A stretch of 38,851 bases of DNA from an uncultured Actinomycetes bacterium (GTDB lineage Bacteria > Actinomycetota > Thermoleophilia > Solirubrobacterales > 70-9). Position numbers and translations under genes: made by a program. Each line of letters begins with the position of its first letter. Position 1 is the stretch's first letter. Location: positions 1-38,851 of the forward strand of contig CAMLQY010000016.1 of assembly GCA_946482365.1 (NCBI GenBank). Reading direction: 5' to 3'. Below, one piece after another: positions 30,917 to 38,851 of this stretch. A model generated the notes under the pieces. The model worked only from the letters and a program-made list of their open reading frames with translations, ran no database searches and was not told where the DNA came from.

Positions 30917-33760
30917 TCACGCCCCGTGGCACTTCTTGAACTTCTTCCCACTACCGCACCAGCAGGGGTCGTTGCGGCCGATGTTCTCGTGCTCGCCCTT
31001 GACCACGGTCTCGACCACCTCGGTGGCGCCGTTGCCGGCCCCGGTCGGTCCCGCAACCGCTTCGATCTGCCCGGCGCCCACTCCCGCTCCCGCCGCGACC
31101 TGCTGCAGTGCCGAGGGCTGGCCGTCCGGGGTGCCGCCGGAGTAGGAGAGCGCCGCCGGCGCGTTGCCTCCGGTCCGCAGGGCCGGCTGGCCCTGAGCAG
31201 GGCTGACCTCCACCTCGACGTGAAAGATCGATTTGCTGAACTCCTCCCAGATCGAGTTCATCAGCTCCTCGAACATGGCGAAGCCCTCGTTTTTGTAGGC
31301 AACGAGCGGGTCGATCTGGGCGAAGCCGCGCAGGTGGATGCCCTCGCGCAGGTAGTCCATGTCGTAGAGGTGCTCACGCCAGCGGTTGTCGATCACCTGC
31401 AGCAGGATCGAGCGCTCCAGGTAGCGCATCAGCTCCTCGCCGAAGACCCCTTCCCGCTCGTCGTATGCGTTCATCGCGTCGTCGTCGAGGGCGTCCTTGA
31501 GCTTCTCGCGGTCGACCGTCTCCGGCGCCATCGCGCCGACCTCCACGCTCACCGGCCAGATCTGGCGCAGCTGCGTCTCCAGGTCGGGCATGTCCCACTC
31601 GTCGAGCACGTCCCCGGGCGTGTACTGGTCGACGAGACGCTCGATCACCCCCTCCATCTCGTCGCGCGCGACGTCCGACATGTCGCGGCCTTCGAGGATC
31701 TCGCGGCGGTACTTGTAGACGATGCGGCGCTGCTCGTTCATCACGTCGTCGTACTCGAGCACCCGTTTGCGGATCAGGAAGTTCTGTTCCTCGACCTTCT
31801 TCTGCGCGCCCTCGACCGTCTTCGTCAGCATGCCCGCCTCGAGCGGCATCTCACCGCCCTCCTCGTCGACGGGGCCGAGTTTGTCGAGGATCTTGTAGAT
31901 ACGGTCGCCGGCGAAGAGCCGGATCACGTCGTCTTCGGCGGAGAGGAAGAAGCGCGTTTCGCCGGGGTCCCCCTGCCGGCCGGCGCGGCCGCGCAGCTGG
32001 TTGTCGATGCGGCGCGACTCGTGACGCTCGGTGCCGCAGATGTAGAGGCCGCCCAGCTCGCGGACTTCTTCGGCCTCCGCCGCGCAAAGCGGCTCCAGCT
32101 CGGCGACCTTGGCCGCGAGCGCCTCCTCGTAGCCCTCCTCGCCAGGCGTCATGCCCTTTTTCTTCAGCTCGTGGATCGCCGACTGCTCGGGGTCGCCGCC
32201 GAGCTTGATGTCGACGCCGCGACCGGCCATGTTGGTCGCGATCATCACCGCGCCCTTGCGCCCGGCCTGGGCGATCCGCTCGCCCTCTCGCTCGGCGTGC
32301 TCGGGCTTGGCGTTGAGGACCGCGTGCTCGATCCCCTGGCGCTTCAGCTCACCCGAGATCATCTCCGAGACCTCGACCGAGACGGTGCCGACCAGGATCG
32401 GCTGGCCCTTCTCGTGGCGGGCGACGATCTCCTCCAGCACCGCCTTCCACTTGCCGTCCTTGGTTTTGAAGATCTGGTCGTTCTGGTCCGCCCGGACCAT
32501 CTGGCGGTGGGTCGGGATCTCGACCACCGGGACTTTGTAGATCTTCATGAACTCGGTCGCCTCGGTCAGCGCCGTGCCCGTCATCCCGGAGAGCTTGTCG
32601 TAGAGGCGGAAGTAGTTCTGCAGGGTGATCGTGGCGAGCGTCTGGTTCTCCTCGCCGATCGCGACGCCCTCCTTCGCCTCCACCGCCTGGTGCAGGCCCT
32701 CCGACCAGCGGCGCCCCTCGAGGATGCGGCCGGTGAACTCGTCGATGATCATCACCTGGCCGTCGATGACGGCGTAGTCCTTGTCCTTCTTGTAGAGCGC
32801 CTCGGCCTTCAGCGCCTGGACCAGGTGGTTGACGAGACTGCCGTGCTCGCCGAGGTAGAGGTTGTCGACCCCGAGGAACTCCTCCGCCCGCTTGACGCCC
32901 TTCTCGGTCGGGGAAACCGTCTTGTGCTTCTCGTCGAACTCGTAGTCGTGCTCGGCCTCGGAGGTGTCCTTCGATTCGCCCAGGGAGCGCAGCTTGTCTT
33001 TTGCCTGGGCCCCGTCCATCTGCCTGGCGAGGCGAGCGAAGGTGTAGTAGGTCTGGGCGGCCTGTTCGGGGGAGCCGGAGATGATCAGGGGCGTCCGCGC
33101 CTCGTCGATCAGGATGTTGTCGACCTCGTCAACGATCGCGAAGTGGTGTCCCGGTTGGACGCAGTGCTCGAGCGCTTCGGCCATGTTGTCGCGGAGGTAG
33201 TCGAAGCCGAACTCCGAGTTCGTCCCGTAGACGACGTCGCAGGCGTATTTTTCCTGCCGCACGGCATGGCCGTCGCCGTCCTGGATCGCAGCGACGCTGA
33301 CGCCCAGCGCGTCGTAGATCGGCTTCATCCATTCGGCGTCGCGGCGGGCGAGGTAGTCGTTGACGGTGACGAGGTGGACGCTGTCCCCCGCCAGCGTGTT
33401 GAGGAAGACCGCGAGCGTCGCGGTCAGGGTCTTGCCCTCTCCGGTCTTCATCTCGGCGATCGCGCCCTCGTGCAGGGCCATGCCGCCGACCAGCTGGACG
33501 TCGTAGTGACGCTGGCCGATGGTGCGGCGTGCCGCCTCGCGCGTCAGCGCGAACGCCTCGGGCAGCAGGTCGTCGAGCGACTCGCCTCCGGCAGCGCGCT
33601 TGCGCAACTCATCGGCCTCCGCGCGGATCTCGGAGTCCTCGAGCAGCTCCATCTCCGGCTCGATCCGGTTGATCGCCTCGGCGCGCCTCTCGTAGGACTT
33701 GAACTTCCGCCCCTCGCCTACGCGCAGTGCGCGGGTGACCATATCTCTGGCGTTGGCCAT
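30917..33760 (-). CDS. secA: Preprotein translocase ATPase SecA
   Basis: 947 aa. Motor of the Sec export system at the inner membrane. Walker A AEMKTGEGKT, DEAD-like motif VDEVDNILIDEARTPLIISG in part, NMAGRGVDIKLGG, LRGRAGRQGDPG, preprotein-crosslinking and helical scaffold domains, then a Gly/Ala/Pro linker and the C-terminal zinc-binding SEC-C motif GRNDPCWCGSGKKFKKCH that binds SecB/ribosome. The large size comes from the long linker. Palindrome B copy 2 lies 34 bases before its start; hpf is the next gene upstream. Confidence 0.98.
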   Translation of the reverse strand: MANARDMVTRALRVGEGRKFKSYERRAEAINRIEPEMELLEDSEIRAEADELRKRAAGGESLDDLLPEAFALTREAARRTIGQRHYDVQLVGGMALHEGAIAEMKTGEGKTLTATLAVFLNTLAGDSVHLVTVNDYLARRDAEWMKPIYDALGVSVAAIQDGDGHAVRQEKYACDVVYGTNSEFGFDYLRDNMAEALEHCVQPGHHFAIVDEVDNILIDEARTPLIISGSPEQAAQTYYTFARLARQMDGAQAKDKLRSLGESKDTSEAEHDYEFDEKHKTVSPTEKGVKRAEEFLGVDNLYLGEHGSLVNHLVQALKAEALYKKDKDYAVIDGQVMIIDEFTGRILEGRRWSEGLHQAVEAKEGVAIGEENQTLATITLQNYFRLYDKLSGMTGTALTEATEFMKIYKVPVVEIPTHRQMVRADQNDQIFKTKDGKWKAVLEEIVARHEKGQPILVGTVSVEVSEMISGELKRQGIEHAVLNAKPEHAEREGERIAQAGRKGAVMIATNMAGRGVDIKLGGDPEQSAIHELKKKGMTPGEEGYEEALAAKVAELEPLCAAEAEEVRELGGLYICGTERHESRRIDNQLRGRAGRQGDPGETRFFLSAEDDVIRLFAGDRIYKILDKLGPVDEEGGEMPLEAGMLTKTVEGAQKKVEEQNFLIRKRVLEYDDVMNEQRRIVYKYRREILEGRDMSDVARDEMEGVIERLVDQYTPGDVLDEWDMPDLETQLRQIWPVSVEVGAMAPETVDREKLKDALDDDAMNAYDEREGVFGEELMRYLERSILLQVIDNRWREHLYDMDYLREGIHLRGFAQIDPLVAYKNEGFAMFEELMNSIWEEFSKSIFHVEVEVSPAQGQPALRTGGNAPAALSYSGGTPDGQPSALQQVAAGAGVGAGQIEAVAGPTGAGNGATEVVETVVKGEHENIGRNDPCWCGSGKKFKKCHGA

Positions 33761-33794
33761 GCGTCAGAGAGTAGCTGTCCCCAGTCGCTTTCGA

Positions 33795-33879
33795 CTGCGG
33801 GTCCTGTCGCGGGGGGAGGGGGGCGCTGCGGGCGGGCCACGGTCCGTCTTCGACCCCCCTCCCCCCACGCCACCCGCAG
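33795..33879. repeat. Palindromic repeat family B, copy 2
   Basis: 85 bp. Outer pair CTGCGGGT/ACCCGCAG and inner pair (33811-33823 with 33854-33866) are perfect complements. Differs from copy 1 by C-G to T-A in the outer stem and A-T to G-C in the inner stem, plus two loop changes. Lies between hpf and secA. Confidence 0.85.
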
Positions 33880-33916
33880 AGAAGCGCTTGCTTGATGGAG
33901 CTGTTTGAGCCGGGGC

Positions 33917-34264
33917 TCAGGCGGTCTGGCCGCGCATGCGGGCGGCGGCCTTGCGGGTCTGGGTGCGCTTGCGACGCATCTCTCGGTGCTTCTTGACCTG
34001 GCGGCGAATGTCCTCGGCGAGCTCGTGAATCGTGTGAGTCATATCGGGGGAGGTCTCGCGGGCGCGGAGCGTCACGCCCTTCAAGCGCAGGGTGGCCTCC
34101 GCGACCTGGCTGTCCTCTATCGAGGGGTTTCTCTCCTCGTAGATCTCGACGTCGAGCATCGCCAGCTCTGACACCTGTTTCCCGACCCGGCGGAATCGCT
34201 TGGTCACATGACCCCGCAGCTCTTCGGTTATCTCGACGTTGCGCCCACGTATCTCGATCCGCAT
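33917..34264 (-). CDS. hpf: Ribosome hibernation-promoting factor, short form
   Basis: 115 aa. S30AE/HPF beta-alpha-beta-beta-beta-alpha fold: MRIEIRGRNVEITEELRGHV, then LAMLDVEIYEERNPSIEDSQVAEATLRLKG and a final basic helix. Lacks the C-terminal dimerisation domain of long HPF, so it should inactivate 70S ribosomes or 30S subunits without forming 100S dimers by itself. Strong Shine-Dalgarno AAGGAGG before the ATG. Order hpf-secA is conserved in many Gram-positives. Confidence 0.9.
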   Translation of the reverse strand: MRIEIRGRNVEITEELRGHVTKRFRRVGKQVSELAMLDVEIYEERNPSIEDSQVAEATLRLKGVTLRARETSPDMTHTIHELAEDIRRQVKKHREMRRKRTQTRKAAARMRGQTA

Positions 34265-34363
34265 CTTGCCTCCTTAGCTGGGATTGCTTCGATCGTACGT
34301 CCCTCTCCTACCCGGGACAACGGGGTTTTCCCGCGAAATGCTCGGGTCGCCTAGATCAAGCCC

Positions 34364-34987
34364 CTAGAGGCGCCGGGTGAAGGTGACGGCGGCCACGCGC
34401 GCGGCGCCGGCGCCTCGCAGGGATCGGGCGCAGGCCGAGAGCGTCGCGCCCGTCGTCAGCACGTCGTCGACGAGCAGGACGCTGCGCGGAACCTCTCCCT
34501 GCGGGCGGAGCTGCGGCGGATGGCCCACCCGATCGGCGCGGCGGCGGCCGACCTGGCGTCCGGACCCGACGCGGACCAGGCAGGAGGAGAGCGGCATCCC
34601 GGTGCGCTCGGCCAGCTCCGCCGCGATCTCGGCGGCGGGGTCGAAGCCGCGCCACAGGGACCGCAGCCTCGCGGTCGGCACCGGCACGATCGTGCCGGTG
34701 AGCAGGCTGGCCGGCGCGAGCCAGCGGATCCGCTCCGCCATCAACCCCGCGACCGGGAGCAGGCGGCGAAACTTCAGCGCGGTCACCAGGTCCCGCGCCA
34801 CCCCCTCGTGGGAAGCCGAGGACCAGCTGCGGTCCAGCCCCTGCGGGCCGTTGCCGGCAAGCGGCGCGGCATCGGCGAGCCGCCGGGCGCAGCGGGTGCA
34901 CGTCACTGCCCCTGGACGGCAGGAGCGCCCGCAGGCCGCGCACAGGGAGGGCAGGAGAGCGCCAGCAACCGCAAAAGGGGCCTTCAT
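34364..34987 (-). CDS. ComF-family amidophosphoribosyltransferase-like protein
   Basis: 207 aa. N-terminal zinc-binding CAACGRSCRPGAVTCTRCA (two CxxC-like pairs) followed by a phosphoribosyltransferase-type domain with VPVPTARLRSLWRGFDPAAE and the PRPP loop VLLVDDVLTTGATL. ComF/ComFC proteins are needed for DNA uptake in naturally competent bacteria, but are also present in many that are not known to be competent. It is 20 nt from the comF-hpf-secA block order found in B. subtilis. Confidence 0.88.
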   Translation of the reverse strand: MKAPFAVAGALLPSLCAACGRSCRPGAVTCTRCARRLADAAPLAGNGPQGLDRSWSSASHEGVARDLVTALKFRRLLPVAGLMAERIRWLAPASLLTGTIVPVPTARLRSLWRGFDPAAEIAAELAERTGMPLSSCLVRVGSGRQVGRRRADRVGHPPQLRPQGEVPRSVLLVDDVLTTGATLSACARSLRGAGAARVAAVTFTRRL

Positions 34988-35043
34988 GCCCCGATCCTGC
35001 GGCGCTGCGGCGCACCCGTGGCGCGCAGGCTGTCACGGGAGCG

Positions 35044-36054
35044 CTATTTCTTCGCGACGCGACCCGCGATGGCGCCGATCAGCATCGCCTCGGGGCCCAG
35101 CTCGGCCCCCTCGAGGAGGATCGAGTCGCGGACCCAGGCGCCGGCGCCGATCCGGCAGGAGTCGCCGACGATCGCCGGTCCCTCGATGCGGGCGCCGGTG
35201 CCGAGCTCCACGCCGGCGCCGATCAGGACCGGCCCCTCGACCTCGGCGCCGTCGAGCGGGCTGGCCGCGCGAACGCCGCTTGCCACCTCCGGCGCGCCCG
35301 CCTCGACCCGCACCTCCCCCAGCAGCGCGTCGAGGTTGCCCTGGCGCAGCTCCTCGAGATTGCCGATGTCGTTCCAGTAGGCGTCGATCTCGTGCGAGTA
35401 GAAGGGCACGTCGCTCTCCAGCAGGGCCGGGAAGACGTCCATCGCCCAGTCGGCGAAGCCGGGCGGATCGCCGTCGCCCGCAGCCCTGCTCGTCCCCGGC
35501 TCGGGGAAGAAGTCGAAGATCTCCGCGCGGAACATGTAGATGCCGCAGTTGGCCAGGTCCGAGAGCGCCTCGGCGGGGTCGGGCTTCTCCTGGAAGCCCT
35601 GGATGCGCCCGTCGGCGTCGGTGATAGCGACGCCGAACTGGCTGGTGTCGGCGACCCGCTTGGTCGCCAGGGTGGCGACGCCGTCGTGGGACTCGTGGAA
35701 CTCGCGCATCGCGCCGAGGTCGATGTCGGTGAGGGCGTCGCCGGAGATGACGAGGAAGGAGTCGCCGAGGAAGCCGGACGCGTTGCGCACGCCGCCGGAG
35801 GTGCCGAGCAGCTGCTCCTCGCGGCTGTAGGAGAGCTCCACCCCGAAGTCCGAGCCGTCGCCGAAGCGGTCCTCGATCGTCTCCGGGAACCAGTGCAGGT
35901 TGGCGATCGCCTCGGTGAAGCCGTGGTGCGCGAGCAGGCGCACGATGTGCTCCATCACCGGCCGGTTGAGGACCGGCACCATCGGCTTCGGCATCGCATA
36001 GGTGATCGGCCGCAGGCGGGTGCCCAGCCCCGCGGCCAAGACCATCGCCCGCAT
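35044..36054 (-). CDS. NDP-sugar pyrophosphorylase (mannose-1-phosphate guanylyltransferase-like)
   Basis: 336 aa from the ATG at 36054. Nucleotidyltransferase signature MVLAAGLGTRLRPIT...MPKPMVPVLNRP at the N-terminus (GxGxR and PKP), metal Asp in ISGDALTDIDLG, NCGIYMFR and DIGNLEELRQ; the C-terminal ~80 residues contain hexapeptide-like repeats (VEGPVLIGAGVELGTGARIE, then IEGPAIVGDSCRIGAGAWV), i.e. a left-handed beta-helix. Makes an activated sugar for cell-surface polymers; which sugar cannot be read from sequence alone. It starts 2 bases after the ahcY stop, so the two are coupled. Confidence 0.88.
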   Translation of the reverse strand: MRAMVLAAGLGTRLRPITYAMPKPMVPVLNRPVMEHIVRLLAHHGFTEAIANLHWFPETIEDRFGDGSDFGVELSYSREEQLLGTSGGVRNASGFLGDSFLVISGDALTDIDLGAMREFHESHDGVATLATKRVADTSQFGVAITDADGRIQGFQEKPDPAEALSDLANCGIYMFRAEIFDFFPEPGTSRAAGDGDPPGFADWAMDVFPALLESDVPFYSHEIDAYWNDIGNLEELRQGNLDALLGEVRVEAGAPEVASGVRAASPLDGAEVEGPVLIGAGVELGTGARIEGPAIVGDSCRIGAGAWVRDSILLEGAELGPEAMLIGAIAGRVAKK

Positions 36055-36056
36055 CG

Positions 36057-37475
<1,419 letters not shown>

Positions 37476-37539
37476 CGATTCCTTTCACAATCGGGAAAGG
37501 CAAAGAATACGTTGATGGCGGCGCAGGCGTGCCCAAGCG

Positions 37540-37571
37540 CTCCAGGATCTGCGAGGCTTTCCCGCCTGGAG
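37540..37571 (+). promoter_or_regulatory. Hairpin next to the PAP2 ribosome-binding site
   Basis: CTCCAGG (37540-37546) pairs with CCTGGAG (37565-37571); inside, GCGAGG and CCCGC can extend the stem with one mismatch. The hairpin ends 12 bases before the PAP2 ATG and its right arm overlaps the upstream edge of the GAGGACGAGGAG ribosome site. On the other strand it would sit ~65 bases upstream of ahcY. Confidence 0.35.
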
Positions 37572-37583
37572 AGGACGAGGAGC

Positions 37584-38720
37584 ATGAGCACAGCTGAGTT
37601 CGCCGCGCCGGGGGCAGAGTCGGCGCCCAGGGCGACGCCGGCGCCTTGGGCGGCGGTGCGAGGCTGCGCGCTCGCCCTCTATGCGGTCGCCCTGGTCGCC
37701 TACACCGCCACCTACGGGGTGCCGGTGCAGCGGGAGCTCGTGATCGCCTGGACGTGCGGCGCGCTGGCCTGCGTCTCGATCGGCCGGCCTCCGCGGGAGA
37801 TCCGGCAGCTGCTGTTCGACTGGCTGCCCCTGGTGGCCATCCTCGCCGTATACGACCTCACCCGCGGCGCGGCGGACTCGCTGGGCATCGGGGTCAACTT
37901 CTGGCCGATGATCGACTTCGACCGCTTCGTCTTCTTCGGCGAGACGCCGACCGAGTGGTTGCAGGGGCACCTGTACCGGCCCGGAGCGGTGACGTGGTGG
38001 GACATCGCCTTCACCCTCGTCTACACCTCGTACTTCATCGTCCCCTTCGCCGTCGCGGGCGTGCTCTGGGCACGCAACCGAGCCTCGTTCCTGCAGTTCA
38101 CGCGCCGTCTCATAAGCCTCGCGCTGGCCGGCCTGGCGACCTACATCCTCTTTCCGGCCGCGCCGCCGTGGATGGCCGGAGAGCAGGGGCTCATCGGCGA
38201 GGTGCACCGGACCACCGGCAAGGGCTGGGAGATCCTCTCGGTGGGGACGTCGGGCATCTTCGAGAAGGGCCAGGAGGGCGTAAACCTCGTCGCCGCAGTC
38301 CCCTCGCTGCACACGGCGTTCGTCGCGCTGGTGGCGATGTTCCTCTGGAGCCGGGTGCGACCGATCTGGCGCCCCTTGCTGGCGCTCTATCCCGTGGCGA
38401 TGGGCCTGACCTTGATGGCAACTGGTGAGCACTACTTCTTCGACGTCCTGCTCGGCTGGATCTACGCCGGGGCGGTGATGGCGATATGGGCCTGGTGGGA
38501 AGGACGCAGGGCGGAAGCTTCGGTTGAGGTAGGGACGCCGGGGCCCCCTCCCCAAAACGCTCGGCGGGAGCCTCGCTGGAGTGTTTTGGGGAGGGGGCCC
38601 CGGCGTCCCCTCGACAGGACACAAGCTTCGGAGAGCGAGCTTCCGGCCGAGGCTCTGCCCCCTCCGGACCCCGAAGCGCCGCCGAGGGACGTCGCTTCGT
38701 TTAAGGCTGGGGAATCCTGA
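37584..38720 (+). CDS. PAP2-superfamily membrane phosphatase (inositol-phosphorylceramide-synthase-like branch)
   Basis: 378 aa from ATG at 37584. At least five membrane segments (around GCALALYAVALVAYTATYGV, WTCGALACVSI, FTLVYTSYFIVPFAVAGVLW, ISLALAGLATYILF, ALYPVAMGLTLMATG). PAP2-type catalytic motifs VPSLHTAF (His) and GEHYFFDVLLGW (His, Asp) are present; the first PAP2 motif is weak, as in the AUR1/IPC-synthase-like branch. It probably dephosphorylates or transfers lipid head groups. The last ~75 residues are a Pro/Arg-rich tail, part of which is encoded by a palindromic element (38532-38609). Confidence 0.85.
   Translation: MSTAEFAAPGAESAPRATPAPWAAVRGCALALYAVALVAYTATYGVPVQRELVIAWTCGALACVSIGRPPREIRQLLFDWLPLVAILAVYDLTRGAADSLGIGVNFWPMIDFDRFVFFGETPTEWLQGHLYRPGAVTWWDIAFTLVYTSYFIVPFAVAGVLWARNRASFLQFTRRLISLALAGLATYILFPAAPPWMAGEQGLIGEVHRTTGKGWEILSVGTSGIFEKGQEGVNLVAAVPSLHTAFVALVAMFLWSRVRPIWRPLLALYPVAMGLTLMATGEHYFFDVLLGWIYAGAVMAIWAWWEGRRAEASVEVGTPGPPPQNARREPRWSVLGRGPRRPLDRTQASESELPAEALPPPDPEAPPRDVASFKAGES
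38532..38609. repeat. 78-bp palindromic element inside the PAP2 reading frame
   Basis: Perfect 27-bp arms (38532-38558, 38583-38609) and a 24-base loop. It keeps the PAP2 frame open and encodes part of the tail (GTPGPPPQNARREPRW...). Its outer and inner sequences do not match families A, B or C but it shares their style: long GC-rich arms and a short asymmetric loop. Confidence 0.85.
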
Positions 38721-38851
38721 AACCGGGTTCGCGGTCCGCAGGGCCGTGGGGGGGGGGGATAGCAAAAAAACAAACGGGGGGCGGGCGCGCGGGGTTTTTA
38801 TGGCCCCCGCCCGGGCCCCCCCCCCCGCGGGGGGACGAGTTTACACCCCCG
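38721..38851. other. Contig-end stretch with no gene
   Basis: 131 bases after the PAP2 stop. From ~38748 onward it has runs of G, C, A and T (G10, C14, A7) that look like low-quality assembly rather than biology. I see no feature in it. Confidence 0.6.

Noticed and set aside
30806..33895. 1029-aa plus-strand ORF opposite secA
   Set aside because: Shadow frame of secA codons (Leu/Asp/Val/Gly-rich, no motifs); SecA itself is unmistakable on the other strand.
37476..37583. SAH riboswitch before ahcY
   Set aside because: Position is right and GAGCGC occurs, but the ordered core of the known SAH riboswitch consensus could not be aligned by eye.
38748..38851. G/C/A homopolymer tract as a biological repeat
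   Set aside because: Long runs of single bases at the window end, unlike the rest of the sequence, are best explained by poor contig-end assembly.

Overview
The window is a high-GC (roughly 68-70% in most lines that I counted) bacterial chromosome segment. Gene content and order (Rpf-like muralytic enzyme, short-form HPF, SmpB/RNase R/tmRNA, FtsEX, many GTG/TTG starts, ATGA overlaps) fit an actinobacterium. The lysine-rich secreted protein and the ComEA-type helix-hairpin-helix protein make a Thermoleophilia/Solirubrobacterales-like lineage my best guess, by inference only. The left end cuts an HD-domain gene. The last ~100 bases are homopolymer-rich and look like poor contig-end sequence.

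Layout. (1) 1-1.3 kb: HD protein and a secreted Rpf-like transglycosylase with a CRP-type box upstream. (2) 1.36-6.5 kb: an accessory island with visibly lower GC (about 60%). It holds an HNH-like protein, an ArsR-type regulator divergent from a 19-codon peptide gene with its own promoter, operator-like repeat and terminator, a 43-aa basic protein, a DNA methyltransferase fused to a PD-(D/E)xK nuclease-like domain, an odd tRNA-like gene inside a 16-bp inverted repeat, and an intact IS1595-type transposase. A 15-bp direct repeat brackets the island. (3) 6.6-14.8 kb: purU (start codon apparently lost by one base), P450, ABC-F, OsmC, MBL-fold hydrolase, DUF1697, tmRNA and a flavin disulfide reductase. 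(4) 14.9-21.6 kb, minus strand: ftsE-ftsX-S41 protease-rnr-smpB-HhH protein, tightly coupled. (5) 21.7-28.4 kb: transketolase, nadA, mutM-like, nadC, sigma factor-ogt pair, a lysine/glutamate-rich secreted protein. (6) 28.4-36 kb, minus strand: prfB (with the classic +1 frameshift), a SAM methyltransferase, a SnoaL-like protein, secA, hpf, comF, a sugar nucleotidyltransferase, ahcY. (7) A PAP2-type membrane phosphatase at the right end.

The order comF-hpf-secA-prfB-ftsE-ftsX-S41 protease is an old backbone also known from Bacillus subtilis; here other genes are interleaved. Trans-translation is concentrated: tmRNA, SmpB and RNase R lie within 6 kb.

The most unusual layer is non-coding. At least three families of dispersed palindromes (two copies each in the window) plus two singletons sit at gene edges. 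Between copies the stem sequences change on both sides so that pairing is kept: family A (117/118 bp) has entirely different but perfectly self-complementary 21-bp arms around a conserved core, and family B (85 bp) shows two compensatory base-pair changes. One palindrome lies inside the PAP2 reading frame. The two leads most worth following are these repeats and the ArsR/19-aa-peptide locus next to the fused methyltransferase-nuclease.
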